Shown here: piece by piece, positions 1 to 8,207 of the stretch
Position numbering within the stretch: position 1 is the stretch's first letter
Layout of the letters: each line of letters begins with the position of its first letter
Assembly (NCBI RefSeq): GCF_003031405.1
Contig: NZ_CP020469.1
Location: forward strand, 1,178,001 to 1,242,000
DNA from: Halomonas sp. 'Soap Lake #6'
Lineage (GTDB): Bacteria; Pseudomonadota; Gammaproteobacteria; Pseudomonadales; Halomonadaceae
Direction of reading: 5' to 3'
DNA: 64,000 bases
The notes under the pieces: model-generated
Seen by the model: only the letters and a program-made list of their open reading frames with translations
Database searches by the model: none
What the model was told of the DNA's origin: nothing
Program-made: the position numbers and the translations under genes

Positions 1-1074
1 GAATATGAGCAAACTTTTGTGTTTACTGATGTGGCTGAAGCGCCAGTACCTTCCCTGTTGCGCGATTTTTCGGCACCCGTGAAGCTGCATTTTCCTTACT
101 CCCGTGAAGATTTAGCGTTTCTCCTTACCCATGACAGCGATGGCTTTAACCGCTGGGATGCAGGACAACGTCTTGCCATGCTGGCGTTGGACGATTTAAT
201 CGCTGCCCACCGCAACGGTGTGGAGAAGGTGGTTGACAGTCGTGTGGTGGAGGCGTTTAGAACGCTGTTAACCGGCCAAGTAAGCGACAAAGCCGTGTTG
301 GCTGAAATGCTGACCTTGCCCTCTGAGGCATACATTGCTGAGCAGCAGCCCATCATTGATGTTGATGCGATTCATGCTGCCCGAGAGTTTGTACGCCAAT
401 CGCTGGCGATGGCGCTCCGCGATGAGTTTATTGCTATCTACAATGACAATGTTAGTGATGAGCCCTACGCACCTACGCCCGAACAAATTGCTCAGCGCAG
501 TCTGAAAAACGTAGCGCTTGCGTATTTGATGTCGATTGAAGATGAGCAGGGGCTAGCGCTATGTGAAGCGCAATTTGCTGCAGATCATAATATGACCGAT
601 GTGCGCCACGCATTGACTCTGTTAGTGCATAGTGATCGTGATGATCTCGCTTCACCGGCGCTTAAAGCGTTTGGGCAAAAGTGGGCACACGACCCGCTCG
701 TGATGGATCAGTGGTTTACTATTCAGGTAACGCGCCCTCAGCCAGACGTGCTGGAGCGCGTCGAGTACCTCATGCAGCATCCGGCGTTTTCAATTAAAAA
801 CCCCAATAAGGTGCGCGCGCTGGTCGGTGCATTTGCCCAGAACAGAGTGAATTTCCACCGTTTGGATGGCAAAGGCTATGCCTTGCTGGCTGATGTGGTA
901 ATTGAGCTCAATCGTCTTAACCCTGAAATAGCTGCACGGCTGATAACCCCCTTAACTCGCTGGCAACGCTTTGATGAAGAGCGCCAGCAACTGATGCGTG
1001 AGCAGCTTGAGCGAATTAAGCGAGAGCCACTATCATCGAATGTTTTTGAGGTGGTCGAGAAAGCGCTGGCCTAA
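1..1074 (+). CDS. pepN: Aminopeptidase N, C-terminal part (5' end outside window)
   Basis: The reading frame is open from the first base of the window and ends at TAA 1074, leaving the last 357 residues. They match the C-terminal helical-repeat region of bacterial M1 aminopeptidase N, recognisable by the segment QTFVFTDVAEAPVPSLLR and the closing run of short alpha-helical repeats. The zinc site (HEXXH...E) lies upstream and is not visible. The family is a cytosolic broad-specificity aminopeptidase that finishes peptide breakdown. The apparent ATG-like starts inside the segment are internal codons. The lipid kinase gene follows after 20 bp in the same direction, so the two may share a transcript. 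Confidence 0.93.
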   Translation, partial: EYEQTFVFTDVAEAPVPSLLRDFSAPVKLHFPYSREDLAFLLTHDSDGFNRWDAGQRLAMLALDDLIAAHRNGVEKVVDSRVVEAFRTLLTGQVSDKAVLAEMLTLPSEAYIAEQQPIIDVDAIHAAREFVRQSLAMALRDEFIAIYNDNVSDEPYAPTPEQIAQRSLKNVALAYLMSIEDEQGLALCEAQFAADHNMTDVRHALTLLVHSDRDDLASPALKAFGQKWAHDPLVMDQWFTIQVTRPQPDVLERVEYLMQHPAFSIKNPNKVRALVGAFAQNRVNFHRLDGKGYALLADVVIELNRLNPEIAARLITPLTRWQRFDEERQQLMREQLERIKREPLSSNVFEVVEKALA

Positions 1075-1094
1075 TAGGTGCTGGCGGATTAACC

Positions 1095-2072
1095 ATGGAA
1101 AGGAAGATCTCGGTGAAAGAGACACAGCAGCGTTGCTTGCTTATTATTAATGGTAAGTCGGCCGGTAATCCGGCGCTTCGCGAAGCCGTCGAAGAGCAGA
1201 GAAAGGCAGGACAGCATATTACTGTCCGTTCCACCTGGGAAGGTGGAGACGCTGCTGAGTTTGCCGCCCAGGCGGCTGACATGGGCGTAACACGCGTGAT
1301 TGCCTGTGGTGGCGATGGCACGGTTAACGAAGTGGTGAATGGGCTGATGCGGCTAGCCCATGACCAGCGTCCGGCACTTGGCATTGTGCCTCTTGGCAGT
1401 GCCAATGATTTTGCTACGTCTGTGGGGCTGCCGTTAGAACCAGGATCTGCCTTGGCCGCTGCTATGTCGCTCTCGGCATCGCCTATTGATGTTGTGCGCG
1501 TGACAGCAGGCACTGGGGATAAGCGTTCGACCAGCTACTACGTGAATATGACGACAGGGGGCTTTGGGGCGGAAATAACATCTTCCACGCCTAAAACGTT
1601 AAAACGCATGCTGGGTGGGGGGGCTTACTCACTGATGGGAGCCTTAAAGGCATGGCGGCATCGCAGCTATCGTGGCACCCTCAAGTGGGAAAATGAGGAG
1701 CGCAGTGCCTCGTTACTGCTGCTCGCGTTGGGCAATGGGCGACAGTCAGGCGGGGGGCAGGTATTGGCACCTAGAGCCAGGCTTGATGATGGCCGTCTTG
1801 ATATATTGGTGGTTAAGGACTTCTCTTCCGTATTAGAGCTGCCGACATTAATGAGCGAGCTACAGCAGTTTCCTGCTGAAGGGCGGTATGTAAGCTATTT
1901 TACGGCTAGCCAACTGACCGTTACTACCCAACAAGATGATCCACCTTGGCCGTTAACACTGGATGGGGAGGCGCGGCATTATGACCAATTCTGTGTCGAG
2001 GTTGTGCCGCTCGCTTTAAAAGTGCTGCTACCCGATGAGTGCACGCTGTTATCGGCTAACGACCGACACTAG
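1095..2072 (+). CDS. yegS: YegS-type lipid kinase (diacylglycerol kinase catalytic domain)
   Basis: The 325-residue protein resembles the E. coli lipid kinase YegS along its length. It has a conserved nucleotide loop GGDGTVNEV at about residues 72-80, the segment LGIVPLGSANDFATSVG, then TGGFGAEIT and GNGRQSGGGQ, and a C-terminal beta-sandwich half ending with LDGE. The family phosphorylates lipids such as phosphatidylglycerol in a magnesium-dependent reaction; the physiological substrate is uncertain. The ATG at 1095 has a poor ribosome site. A GTG at 1113 sits seven bases after AGGAAGA and would give 319 residues, closer to the family length, so the start is open. It probably shares a transcript with pepN. 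Confidence 0.88.
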   Translation: MERKISVKETQQRCLLIINGKSAGNPALREAVEEQRKAGQHITVRSTWEGGDAAEFAAQAADMGVTRVIACGGDGTVNEVVNGLMRLAHDQRPALGIVPLGSANDFATSVGLPLEPGSALAAAMSLSASPIDVVRVTAGTGDKRSTSYYVNMTTGGFGAEITSSTPKTLKRMLGGGAYSLMGALKAWRHRSYRGTLKWENEERSASLLLLALGNGRQSGGGQVLAPRARLDDGRLDILVVKDFSSVLELPTLMSELQQFPAEGRYVSYFTASQLTVTTQQDDPPWPLTLDGEARHYDQFCVEVVPLALKVLLPDECTLLSANDRH

Positions 2073-2135
2073 CAGCCGTTATTATGACTAAACGTTGTTA
2101 CATTTTACAGATAGCCACCTAAGGAGAATGGTCCA

Positions 2136-2927
2136 ATGGCCAATCGTTTGTGGATACCTGCGCTTGCTGCTTTGGCGCTACTACTGAGTGCCTGTGGTGA
2201 TAGTCAGGAAGAACCTACCGCTGCCCCTGAAGAGAGTGCCTCTTCCGTCTCGGATGATGAGGTAGCTCAAGAAGAGGAAGCGCCTGCTGCTGAAATACCT
2301 GAGCCTGAAGAAATTGAAGATGAGGCGGAGGCGCGCCAAGCCGCTGAGGAGTTGGAGCAAGCAGAGGCGTTGCGTGCCGAAAATGGTGACGAATTGACCG
2401 AGCAGCCTGACACTGGTGAAGAAATCCAGGCAGGTGAAGACACCTTGGCTGCAGACCCAGAAGATGCGCTAGATGAAGCAAGCGCTATGCCTGGTGAAAC
2501 AACTCGCTCAGACGTAGACAATGTCATTGCCGAAACAGAACGCCGCTTTGAAGAGGCTCAGCGCCGACTGGAAGAGCAGTTCCAAGAGGTTGAACAGCAA
2601 TCTTCTGCGCTGGAGCCGATGGAGAGTGAAGATCTTTCAGCCAGCTGGGAAACGGAAAGTAGTTTGCCTGAGAGCTCTCGTTTAGAGGATGACCTGGAAG
2701 CCACCGATGTGGATGCGCTTATCGAAGATACTGAGCGTCGTTTTGAAGAAGCCCAGCGGCGCTTAAATGAGCAGTTTGAAGAAATTGAGCGTGAACGTGC
2801 CAACGGCAATGGGAGCTTGGGCCTGGAAACTGATAGCGGAGTTACCGATGGTACGGATACAGATGGTACGGATGCAGATGGTACGGATGCAGAGACGGAA
2901 CCTGATCACTTAAACGCTACACAGTAA
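2136..2927 (+). CDS. Glu-rich repeat lipoprotein of unknown function
   Basis: I do not recognise the family. The N-terminus is a classical lipoprotein signal with lipobox LLSAC, lipidated Cys at residue 20. Asp follows at +3 rather than +2, so outer-membrane sorting is likely. Residues 25-120 are an acidic, probably disordered stretch rich in Glu, Ala and Pro. Two 30-residue segments (about 126-155 and 191-220) are near copies sharing TERRFEEAQRRL, a strongly amphipathic charged helix that could form a coiled coil. The C-terminus carries three copies of a DGTDA-type pentapeptide (about 238-252). The start is preceded by AAGGAGA. It is followed by a strong terminator, so it looks like a single-gene unit. 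Confidence 0.85.
   Translation: MANRLWIPALAALALLLSACGDSQEEPTAAPEESASSVSDDEVAQEEEAPAAEIPEPEEIEDEAEARQAAEELEQAEALRAENGDELTEQPDTGEEIQAGEDTLAADPEDALDEASAMPGETTRSDVDNVIAETERRFEEAQRRLEEQFQEVEQQSSALEPMESEDLSASWETESSLPESSRLEDDLEATDVDALIEDTERRFEEAQRRLNEQFEEIERERANGNGSLGLETDSGVTDGTDTDGTDADGTDAETEPDHLNATQ
2847..2891 (+). repeat. 15-bp tandem repeat, 3 copies, inside lipoprotein gene
   Basis: The unit GATGGTACGGATGCA occurs three times head to tail; the first copy has A instead of G in the twelfth position. The period is a multiple of three, so it encodes DGTD(T/A) repeats near the protein C-terminus and copy changes would keep the frame. Confidence 0.9.
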
Positions 2928-2943
2928 GCGTTTTAAAGCTATC

Positions 2944-2980
2944 AACATAAGGGCTCGCACTGCGGGCCTTTATGTTATTT
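2944..2980 (+). terminator. Intrinsic terminator after lipoprotein gene
   Basis: The arms AACATAAGGGCTCGC (2944-2958) and GCGGGCCTTTATGTT (2962-2976) pair over 15 positions with two G-U wobbles and a three-base loop. T-rich sequence lies in the 3' arm and just after it. Confidence 0.8.
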
Positions 2981-3017
2981 ATTAGGTAAAACCCTACGTT
3001 GCCCCTGATGAGCTTAC

Positions 3018-3677
3018 ATGATGCTGCAAATCAACCTTATTGATAGTCAATTCATTCCCTTCCTGATCGCTATTACGCTGCTTTCGGTAAGCCCAGGCGT
3101 TGACACGCTACTAGTAATACGCAATACCGCTCGTGGGGGTGTTCGTGATGGGGTGGTGACGAGCGTGGCAATTTGCTGTGGACTGTTTGTGCATGCCACG
3201 ATATCTGCATTAGGTATTTCTCTGATTTTGCTACAGTCGGCGTGGGCGTTTCATCTGCTTAAGCTTGCCGGGGCGGCTTATCTGATTTGGCTTGGGGTCG
3301 CTAGTCTGTTAGCGGCTCGCCGTGGTACAGCCTTGCCGGTCCAGAGTGTACTGCAATCCGCATCGCCAGTGCCTATCTGGCAGCCGGTGAAAGAAGGGTT
3401 ACTTTCCAACGTGCTGAATCCTAAAACGGTGGTGTTTTATATGGCATTTTTGCCGCAGTTTATTGCACCATCCGATCCTGCCTTGTTGAAGTCGCTATGG
3501 CTTGCCTGTGTTCATTTTGTGATTGCTAATATCTGGCAAATCAGCGTTGTGCTAATGGTTGGGGGGGCAACTAAATGGTTGTCCAGTGCACGTTTTGCGC
3601 AAACATTAAATGCTGCTACTGGGGCTGTGTTGGTGATGTTTGGTGTGCGCTTGGCCATGGAGCAGCGCCCGGTATAA
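3018..3677 (+). CDS. LysE/RhtB family amino-acid exporter
   Basis: The 219-residue, very hydrophobic protein has the family layout of about six membrane segments. The N-terminal signature SPGVDTLLVIRNTARGG comes at about residues 25-41, and the Asn-Pro-Lys motif (LNPKTVVFYMAFLPQF) lies near the middle. Members export amino acids or small metabolites such as homoserine lactone, threonine or lysine; the substrate cannot be told from sequence. Two adjacent ATG codons (3018, 3021) could both serve as start. The gene is convergent with slt, and its stop codon lies in the loop of a strong hairpin. Confidence 0.9.
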   Translation: MMLQINLIDSQFIPFLIAITLLSVSPGVDTLLVIRNTARGGVRDGVVTSVAICCGLFVHATISALGISLILLQSAWAFHLLKLAGAAYLIWLGVASLLAARRGTALPVQSVLQSASPVPIWQPVKEGLLSNVLNPKTVVFYMAFLPQFIAPSDPALLKSLWLACVHFVIANIWQISVVLMVGGATKWLSSARFAQTLNAATGAVLVMFGVRLAMEQRPV

Positions 3678-3687
3678 ACCGGGCGCT
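3664..3687. terminator. Hairpin between convergent lysE-family gene and slt
   Basis: The arms AGCGCCCGGT (3664-3673) and ACCGGGCGCT (3678-3687) form a perfect 10-bp stem with loop ATAA that includes the upstream stop codon. There is no T-run on either side. Its place between converging genes suggests a two-way terminator or an RNA 3'-end stabiliser. Confidence 0.6.
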
Positions 3688-3706
3688 AGCTGAGGTGGTA
3701 AGCCGG

Positions 3707-5656
3707 TTAACGACGAGCGAGTAGGGCGCGATCGTAGCGCACCATTTTTTCGTTGTCGCTTAGTAACCTTACCCCTTCGCTATTACCACCGTTGGTTAAA
3801 CTTTCAAAGATGACGCGATAGCTCAGTACCGCTTGGACATAGTCTCGGGTTTCGCGGAAAGGAATGCTCTCTACAAATAAATCAAACGACTCAACTCCGC
3901 TGCCTAGCCACTGATCCACTCTACCTGGGCCTGCGTTATAAGCCGCTGCTGCAGCTAGTCTGTTGCCCTGATAGCGCTCAAGTTTATCGCGTAAATAGGT
4001 GCTTCCCAAGCGGATGTTGAGCTCTGGGTCCAGTACGCCATAGGGGCCTGGGTCATTAATGCCTAACTGACGGCTCACCTGGGTGGCTGTGCCTGGCATT
4101 AGTTGCATTAGTCCGCGAGCTCCCGCTGGGGAAAGGGCTACGGGGTTGTAGGCGCTTTCACGCCGGGTAATCGCCATTAGCATGTAGGGGTCAACGCCGG
4201 TTAAGCGACCCCAGTGTAAAAAGCTGTCGCGATATGCTGGCGGGAAACGCCAGTCCAGTGCATCCCACATTTCTCCGGCAATAGTAGTTTGTACTAAACG
4301 CGCATGCCATTGCTGGTGGGCTGCATAGTCAGCAAGTGCACGAGCCTGCTCAGGAGAGCTGGTTTTCACGGCATGTAGCCATTCACTGTTTGCAAGGCCC
4401 TCTTCGCCTATGCGTAGCAGGGCTTCTGTTCGCCGAACGGCCGGCAGTTGGGCTGTGCGCTGCCTGGAAGCCTCGTCAAAGTGGTTACGCTCTAAATTGA
4501 GTTGGTAGGGTTGATTCAACCGTTCGGCAGCAGCAAAGCCATAAAAGCTACGGTCAGTAGCTGCCTGGCGGTAACGTGCTGCAGCAGCATCTTGATTGCC
4601 AAGCTGTTCGTTGGCTCGCGCCAGCCAATACTGCCAGCGGCTGCTTGCTTGCTGGCTGGCGGGCATTTCTGCAACCCAGTGAATGACCTCTGTCCATTGA
4701 CGTTCGGCCAGAGCGCGGCGAACTCTGAGCTCCAGTACGCGTTCGCTGTTCAGGCTGGGCAGTACACTGTCTACCCAGTTTGTGGTACCCGGCACATCGC
4801 GCACCAGGGCATAAAAGGCGAGCTCTTCTTCAATGGGCTGCCGGTCGGCGGGCGCTAAGTTAAGGCGGGGGGAGATTTCCTGCCAGGCGGCGAACGCAGC
4901 GGGTGTGTTTTCCCGGGTGTAGCGCTGCATGGCCGCTTTATAAAAGGCAGCAGAAGCTGCGCATTCCGGGCCAAGGCATGCCGGTGCGGAGGTAATGGCA
5001 CGGCTATTATTGTTCACCAACTTAACCGTATCGAGGGCTGTTTGCCATTGGCCGCTAAGTAGCCCACCTAGGTAGCTGCTTAAACGCTCCTCTCCCGCCT
5101 GCCAGGCGAGCATCTTGCGCTCCCAGATAGCTGTGGCATTGATTGTTCCATCAGCCCTTAGGCGGCTAAATAGAGTATTACAGGCATCAGGCTGAGAGCT
5201 GCCTACCCGCCACAGCTTAAGGCCTGCTTCTCTGGCTTGCTGGGGTTCTCTGTCCAATAAGGCTGTATAGTAATAGCACTGGCGGGCGGTGCCCGTGGGT
5301 TCCCCATTAGCAATTGTCAGGAGATCGCCAAAACGGCCCGCGTAACCATAGTTGGCAATCGCTTGGCCTCGCAACCACTCCGACAGCGGGGAGTCTGCGT
5401 ATTGATCAATAAACCGCTGCACCTGGTTCGAAGATAGATTGGGTAACTGGTTGCGCAAACGGTGGTACTCAACGTAGCCACTGAGGACGTGCCCCTCAAT
5501 CGCACGTTCATCAATCTGTTGCCACTGTTGCTGACGCGCCGCTTCCAATGCATCGCGCATAGCGGCGTCGGAAGCAGCCCAAGAAACAACCGGTAGCCCT
5601 ACCAGTACAGCTGTACAAAGGCTGCGTAGGGTGGAACGAAATGGCGAAGCCTGCAT
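3707..5656 (-). CDS. slt: Soluble lytic murein transglycosylase Slt
   Basis: The 649-residue periplasmic protein begins with a cleavable signal peptide (about residues 1-28, ending VVSWA). A long alpha-helical superhelix follows (about 30-450), then a C-terminal lysozyme-like domain. The catalytic Glu is about residue 500 in ITRRESAYNP, followed by GARGLMQLMPGTA and the AYNAGPGRV motif. The enzyme cleaves the MurNAc-GlcNAc bond with 1,6-anhydro ring formation during wall turnover. Its length matches E. coli Slt70. The gene is divergent from the DUF1232 gene; the 100-bp gap holds promoters for both. Confidence 0.95.
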   Translation of the reverse strand: MQASPFRSTLRSLCTAVLVGLPVVSWAASDAAMRDALEAARQQQWQQIDERAIEGHVLSGYVEYHRLRNQLPNLSSNQVQRFIDQYADSPLSEWLRGQAIANYGYAGRFGDLLTIANGEPTGTARQCYYYTALLDREPQQAREAGLKLWRVGSSQPDACNTLFSRLRADGTINATAIWERKMLAWQAGEERLSSYLGGLLSGQWQTALDTVKLVNNNSRAITSAPACLGPECAASAAFYKAAMQRYTRENTPAAFAAWQEISPRLNLAPADRQPIEEELAFYALVRDVPGTTNWVDSVLPSLNSERVLELRVRRALAERQWTEVIHWVAEMPASQQASSRWQYWLARANEQLGNQDAAAARYRQAATDRSFYGFAAAERLNQPYQLNLERNHFDEASRQRTAQLPAVRRTEALLRIGEEGLANSEWLHAVKTSSPEQARALADYAAHQQWHARLVQTTIAGEMWDALDWRFPPAYRDSFLHWGRLTGVDPYMLMAITRRESAYNPVALSPAGARGLMQLMPGTATQVSRQLGINDPGPYGVLDPELNIRLGSTYLRDKLERYQGNRLAAAAAYNAGPGRVDQWLGSGVESFDLFVESIPFRETRDYVQAVLSYRVIFESLTNGGNSEGVRLLSDNEKMVRYDRALLARR

Positions 5657-5698
5657 GGCACATCCTCTTGCTGGCTAGCGGGACGACAGCCGCTATAG

Positions 5699-5726
5699 TG
5701 AACTTAAAGAATAAACAGTGCTCTGA
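5699..5726 (+). promoter_or_regulatory. Candidate sigma-E (AlgU/RpoE) promoter for the DUF1232 gene
   Basis: TGAACTT (5699-5705) is followed after exactly 16 bp by TCTGA (5722-5726), matching the sigma-E consensus GAACTT-N16/17-TCTGA. The predicted start near 5732 would give a 25-base leader before the ATG at 5757. Confidence 0.6.
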
Positions 5727-5756
5727 CAATCGTGACACTTAGAGGATTCAATTACG

Positions 5757-6104
5757 ATGGCCCCATTATCCACTTGGTGGTTATTACGTCGACTTAAAAC
5801 TCGTGTATGGGCAGTAAAGCGCATTGGTCGTGCGCTAAAGCTGTTTGCACCCATGACACGAGATGTACTGCGTGGTGACTTCCGTCCGGTACCCTGGTCC
5901 GCATTTGGCATGATGGCATTAGCGCTCGCTTATCTAGTTATGCCTTTTGATCTTATTCCCGACTTTTTGCTAATTATAGGCTTGGTCGATGATGTAATAA
6001 TCGTAGGTTGGTTGCTCAATCGAATTGATCAGCGTCTTGCTGACTACCGTGCTTGGAAGCATGATCACGTCGATACTTCCACTTCTCAGCATTCAGCTTC
6101 TTGA
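5757..6104 (+). CDS. DUF1232 (YkvA-like) small membrane protein
   Basis: The 115-residue protein has a basic N-terminal half followed by the DUF1232 core, PFDLIPDFLLIIGLVDDVII at about residues 63-82. This is a hydrophobic hairpin with the signature Pro-x-D-x-I-P-D and a paired DD. Members are small inner-membrane or membrane-associated proteins whose biochemical role is not established. The start follows AGAGGA by a good distance. The gene sits behind a sigma-E-like promoter, and its stop codon overlaps the sigma-32-like promoter of htpG, so an envelope-stress role is a reasonable inference. Confidence 0.85.
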   Translation: MAPLSTWWLLRRLKTRVWAVKRIGRALKLFAPMTRDVLRGDFRPVPWSAFGMMALALAYLVMPFDLIPDFLLIIGLVDDVIIVGWLLNRIDQRLADYRAWKHDHVDTSTSQHSAS

Positions 6105-6127
6105 AATTACTCTGCCTATCCCCATAT
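6100..6127 (+). promoter_or_regulatory. Heat-shock (sigma-32) promoter of htpG
   Basis: CTTGAAA (6100-6106) is followed after 13 bp by CCCCATAT (6120-6127). These agree with the sigma-32 consensus CTTGAAA and CCCCATnT at an allowed spacing. The -35 element overlaps the TGA of the DUF1232 gene. Transcription would start near 6134, about 70 bases before the htpG ATG. Confidence 0.85.
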
Positions 6128-6145
6128 TGAGTTCACATCTTTTTC

Positions 6146-6184
6146 ACTTTCGTCTCCAGTAGACGAAAGTACACGATAAACGTG
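6146..6184 (+). promoter_or_regulatory. Hairpins in the htpG 5' leader
   Basis: ACTTTCGTCT (6146-6155) and AGACGAAAGT (6161-6170) form a perfect 10-bp stem with a five-base loop. A second small hairpin, CACG (6172-6175) with CGTG (6181-6184), follows directly. The ribosome site GAGGG at 6191-6195 is not part of either stem. Function is unknown; transcript stabilisation or thermosensing are possible. Confidence 0.55.
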
Positions 6185-6203
6185 ATCAATGAGGGCTAAG
6201 CGC

Positions 6204-8108
6204 ATGACAACTGCGACCCACGAAGAAACTCTTGGCTTTCAAACGGAAGTTAAGCAGCTCCTGAATCTGATGATTCACTCCCTGTACTCCAACCGGGAGA
6301 TTTTTCTACGCGAGCTTATTTCCAACGCCGCCGACGCCTGCGATAAGTTGCGCTACGCTGCACTGGATAACGATGCGTTATACGAAGGCGATAGCGAACT
6401 ACGTATCGAAATTGAGCACGACCGCGACGCTAACACCATTACGCTGCGCGATAATGGCATTGGCATGAACCGTGAAGACGTGATTGCCAATCTGGGCACC
6501 ATTGCACGTTCGGGCACGGCAGAGTTCCTCAAGCAGCTTTCGGGTGAACAGCAAAAAGACGCCAAGCTGATTGGTCAGTTCGGTGTCGGCTTCTATTCGG
6601 GCTTTATCGTTGCTGATGAGGTGACGGTGCGCACTCGCAAAGCGGGTACAGCGGCCTCTGAAGGTGTTGAGTGGCGTTCCAAAGGTGAGGGTGAGTTCAC
6701 GGTTGCTGATATTGAGTGCGAGATTCACGGTACCGAGATTACTCTGCATCTAAAAGAGGATGCTAAAGAGTTCGCTGACGACTACCGTCTACAGGGTCTG
6801 GTACGTAAGTATTCTGACCATATCGAAGTGCCGGTGCGCATGCCGAAAACCGAAACGGCGAAAGATGAAGACGGTAACGAGGTTGAAGGCAGCGAAGTCA
6901 CGACCTGGGAAACCGTCAACGAAGCCACCGCACTATGGGCACGCCCGAAGAGTGATGTCTCCGACGACGAGTATAAGGCGTTCTATAAGCACGTTGCTCA
7001 CGACTTCAGTGACCCGCTAACCTGGAGCCATAACAAGGTTGAAGGTAAGCTTGATTACACTAGCTTATTGTACGTTCCAGGCCGCGCGCCGTTTGATATG
7101 TTCGAGCGTGACGGTGCCCGTGGCGTCAAACTCTACGTTCAGCGCGTATTTATTATGGACGACGCCGAGCAGTTCCTGCCGCTTTACCTGCGCTTTATCA
7201 AAGGCGTACTGGATACCCGCGATCTATCGCTGAATGTTTCCCGTGAGCTGCTTCAGCAAGATCCTAAGGTTGATAAAATTAAGGGTGCGCTGACTAAGCG
7301 TGGGCTGGATATGCTTAAGAAGCTGTCCAAAGACAGCGAACAGTACCAAACCTTCTGGAATACCTTTGGTAGCGTGTTAAAAGAGGGGCCGGGTGAAGAT
7401 TTCGCTAACCGCGAAAAAATTGCTGGTCTGTTGCGCTTTGCTTCCACCCATACCGATACCGCTACTCAAGAGCATGCCTTGGCAGATTACGTTGAGCGCA
7501 TGAAGGAAGGCCAGAAGAAGATTTACTATGTGGTGGCAGATAGCTTTAATGCTGCTAAAAACAGTCCGCATCTGGAGATCTTCCGTAAAAAAGGTATTGA
7601 AGTTCTCCTGCTATCGGATCGTATTGATGAGTGGTTAATGAGCCATCTCACCGAGTTTGATGGTAAATCTTTTGCTGATGTGGCAAAAGGCGAGCTAGAC
7701 CTTGGCGATGTGGAAGACGAGGCCGAGAAGAAAGCGCAAGAAGAGACGGCCAAGGCTAAGGAAGACCTTGTGAAGCGCGTTAAAGAGGCGCTCGGCGACG
7801 GTGTGCAGGAAGTTAAAATCACCCATCGCTTGACTGACTCTCCGGCCTGCGTCGTTCTTCCGGAGCATGAGATGGGCTACCAAATGCGCCGCATTATGGA
7901 AGCCGCTGGACAAAAAATGCCAGAAGTAAAGCCGATTTTAGAGCTGAACCCTGAGCATGCTCTGGTTGCACGCTTGGAAAATTCTGAAGGCGACCTGTTT
8001 GGTCAACTAGCTCACATTTTGTTGGATCAGGCGATTATCGCAGAGGGCGGGCAGTTGGACGATCCTGCTGCCTACGTTAAGCGGCTCAACAGTGTATTAA
8101 CTGCCTGA
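6204..8108 (+). CDS. htpG: Chaperone HtpG (bacterial Hsp90)
   Basis: This is a 634-residue ATP-dependent dimeric chaperone of the cytosol. The N-terminal GHKL nucleotide domain is clear: [17 protein letters not shown] with the catalytic Glu, then DNGIGM and [12 protein letters not shown] middle domain with the conserved Arg segment [10 protein letters not shown] follows, then the C-terminal dimerisation domain. The ATG at 6204 is preferred over one at 6189 because GAGGG lies eight bases before it and the protein then starts [13 protein letters not shown], as in relatives. A heat-shock promoter lies upstream and a strong terminator downstream, so it is transcribed mainly alone. Confidence 0.97.
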   Translation: MTTATHEETLGFQTEVKQLLNLMIHSLYSNREIFLRELISNAADACDKLRYAALDNDALYEGDSELRIEIEHDRDANTITLRDNGIGMNREDVIANLGTIARSGTAEFLKQLSGEQQKDAKLIGQFGVGFYSGFIVADEVTVRTRKAGTAASEGVEWRSKGEGEFTVADIECEIHGTEITLHLKEDAKEFADDYRLQGLVRKYSDHIEVPVRMPKTETAKDEDGNEVEGSEVTTWETVNEATALWARPKSDVSDDEYKAFYKHVAHDFSDPLTWSHNKVEGKLDYTSLLYVPGRAPFDMFERDGARGVKLYVQRVFIMDDAEQFLPLYLRFIKGVLDTRDLSLNVSRELLQQDPKVDKIKGALTKRGLDMLKKLSKDSEQYQTFWNTFGSVLKEGPGEDFANREKIAGLLRFASTHTDTATQEHALADYVERMKEGQKKIYYVVADSFNAAKNSPHLEIFRKKGIEVLLLSDRIDEWLMSHLTEFDGKSFADVAKGELDLGDVEDEAEKKAQEETAKAKEDLVKRVKEALGDGVQEVKITHRLTDSPACVVLPEHEMGYQMRRIMEAAGQKMPEVKPILELNPEHALVARLENSEGDLFGQLAHILLDQAIIAEGGQLDDPAAYVKRLNSVLTA

Positions 8109-8126
8109 TGATCAGCTAATGTTGCC

Positions 8127-8160
8127 ACGGCCCGCTTGAAACCCAAGCGGGCCGTTTAGT
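8127..8160 (+). terminator. Intrinsic terminator after htpG
   Basis: ACGGCCCGCTT (8127-8137) pairs perfectly with AAGCGGGCCGT (8145-8155) around a seven-base loop, followed by a T-rich tail. Confidence 0.88.
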
Positions 8161-8207
8161 TTGGTAAGGTGTACGACATATCAGTGACAAACTACCAGGA
8201 TATCGTT

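Noticed and set aside
1016..1513. A 165-codon minus-strand frame inside the lipid kinase gene
   Set aside because: The plus-strand gene has clear family motifs; the antisense frame has none and is typical of moderate-GC shadow frames.
5656..5672. Sigma-54-like site TGGCAC...TTGCT upstream of the DUF1232 gene
   Set aside because: The GG and GC elements are separated by 11 bases rather than the strict 10, and most of it lies in the slt start region.
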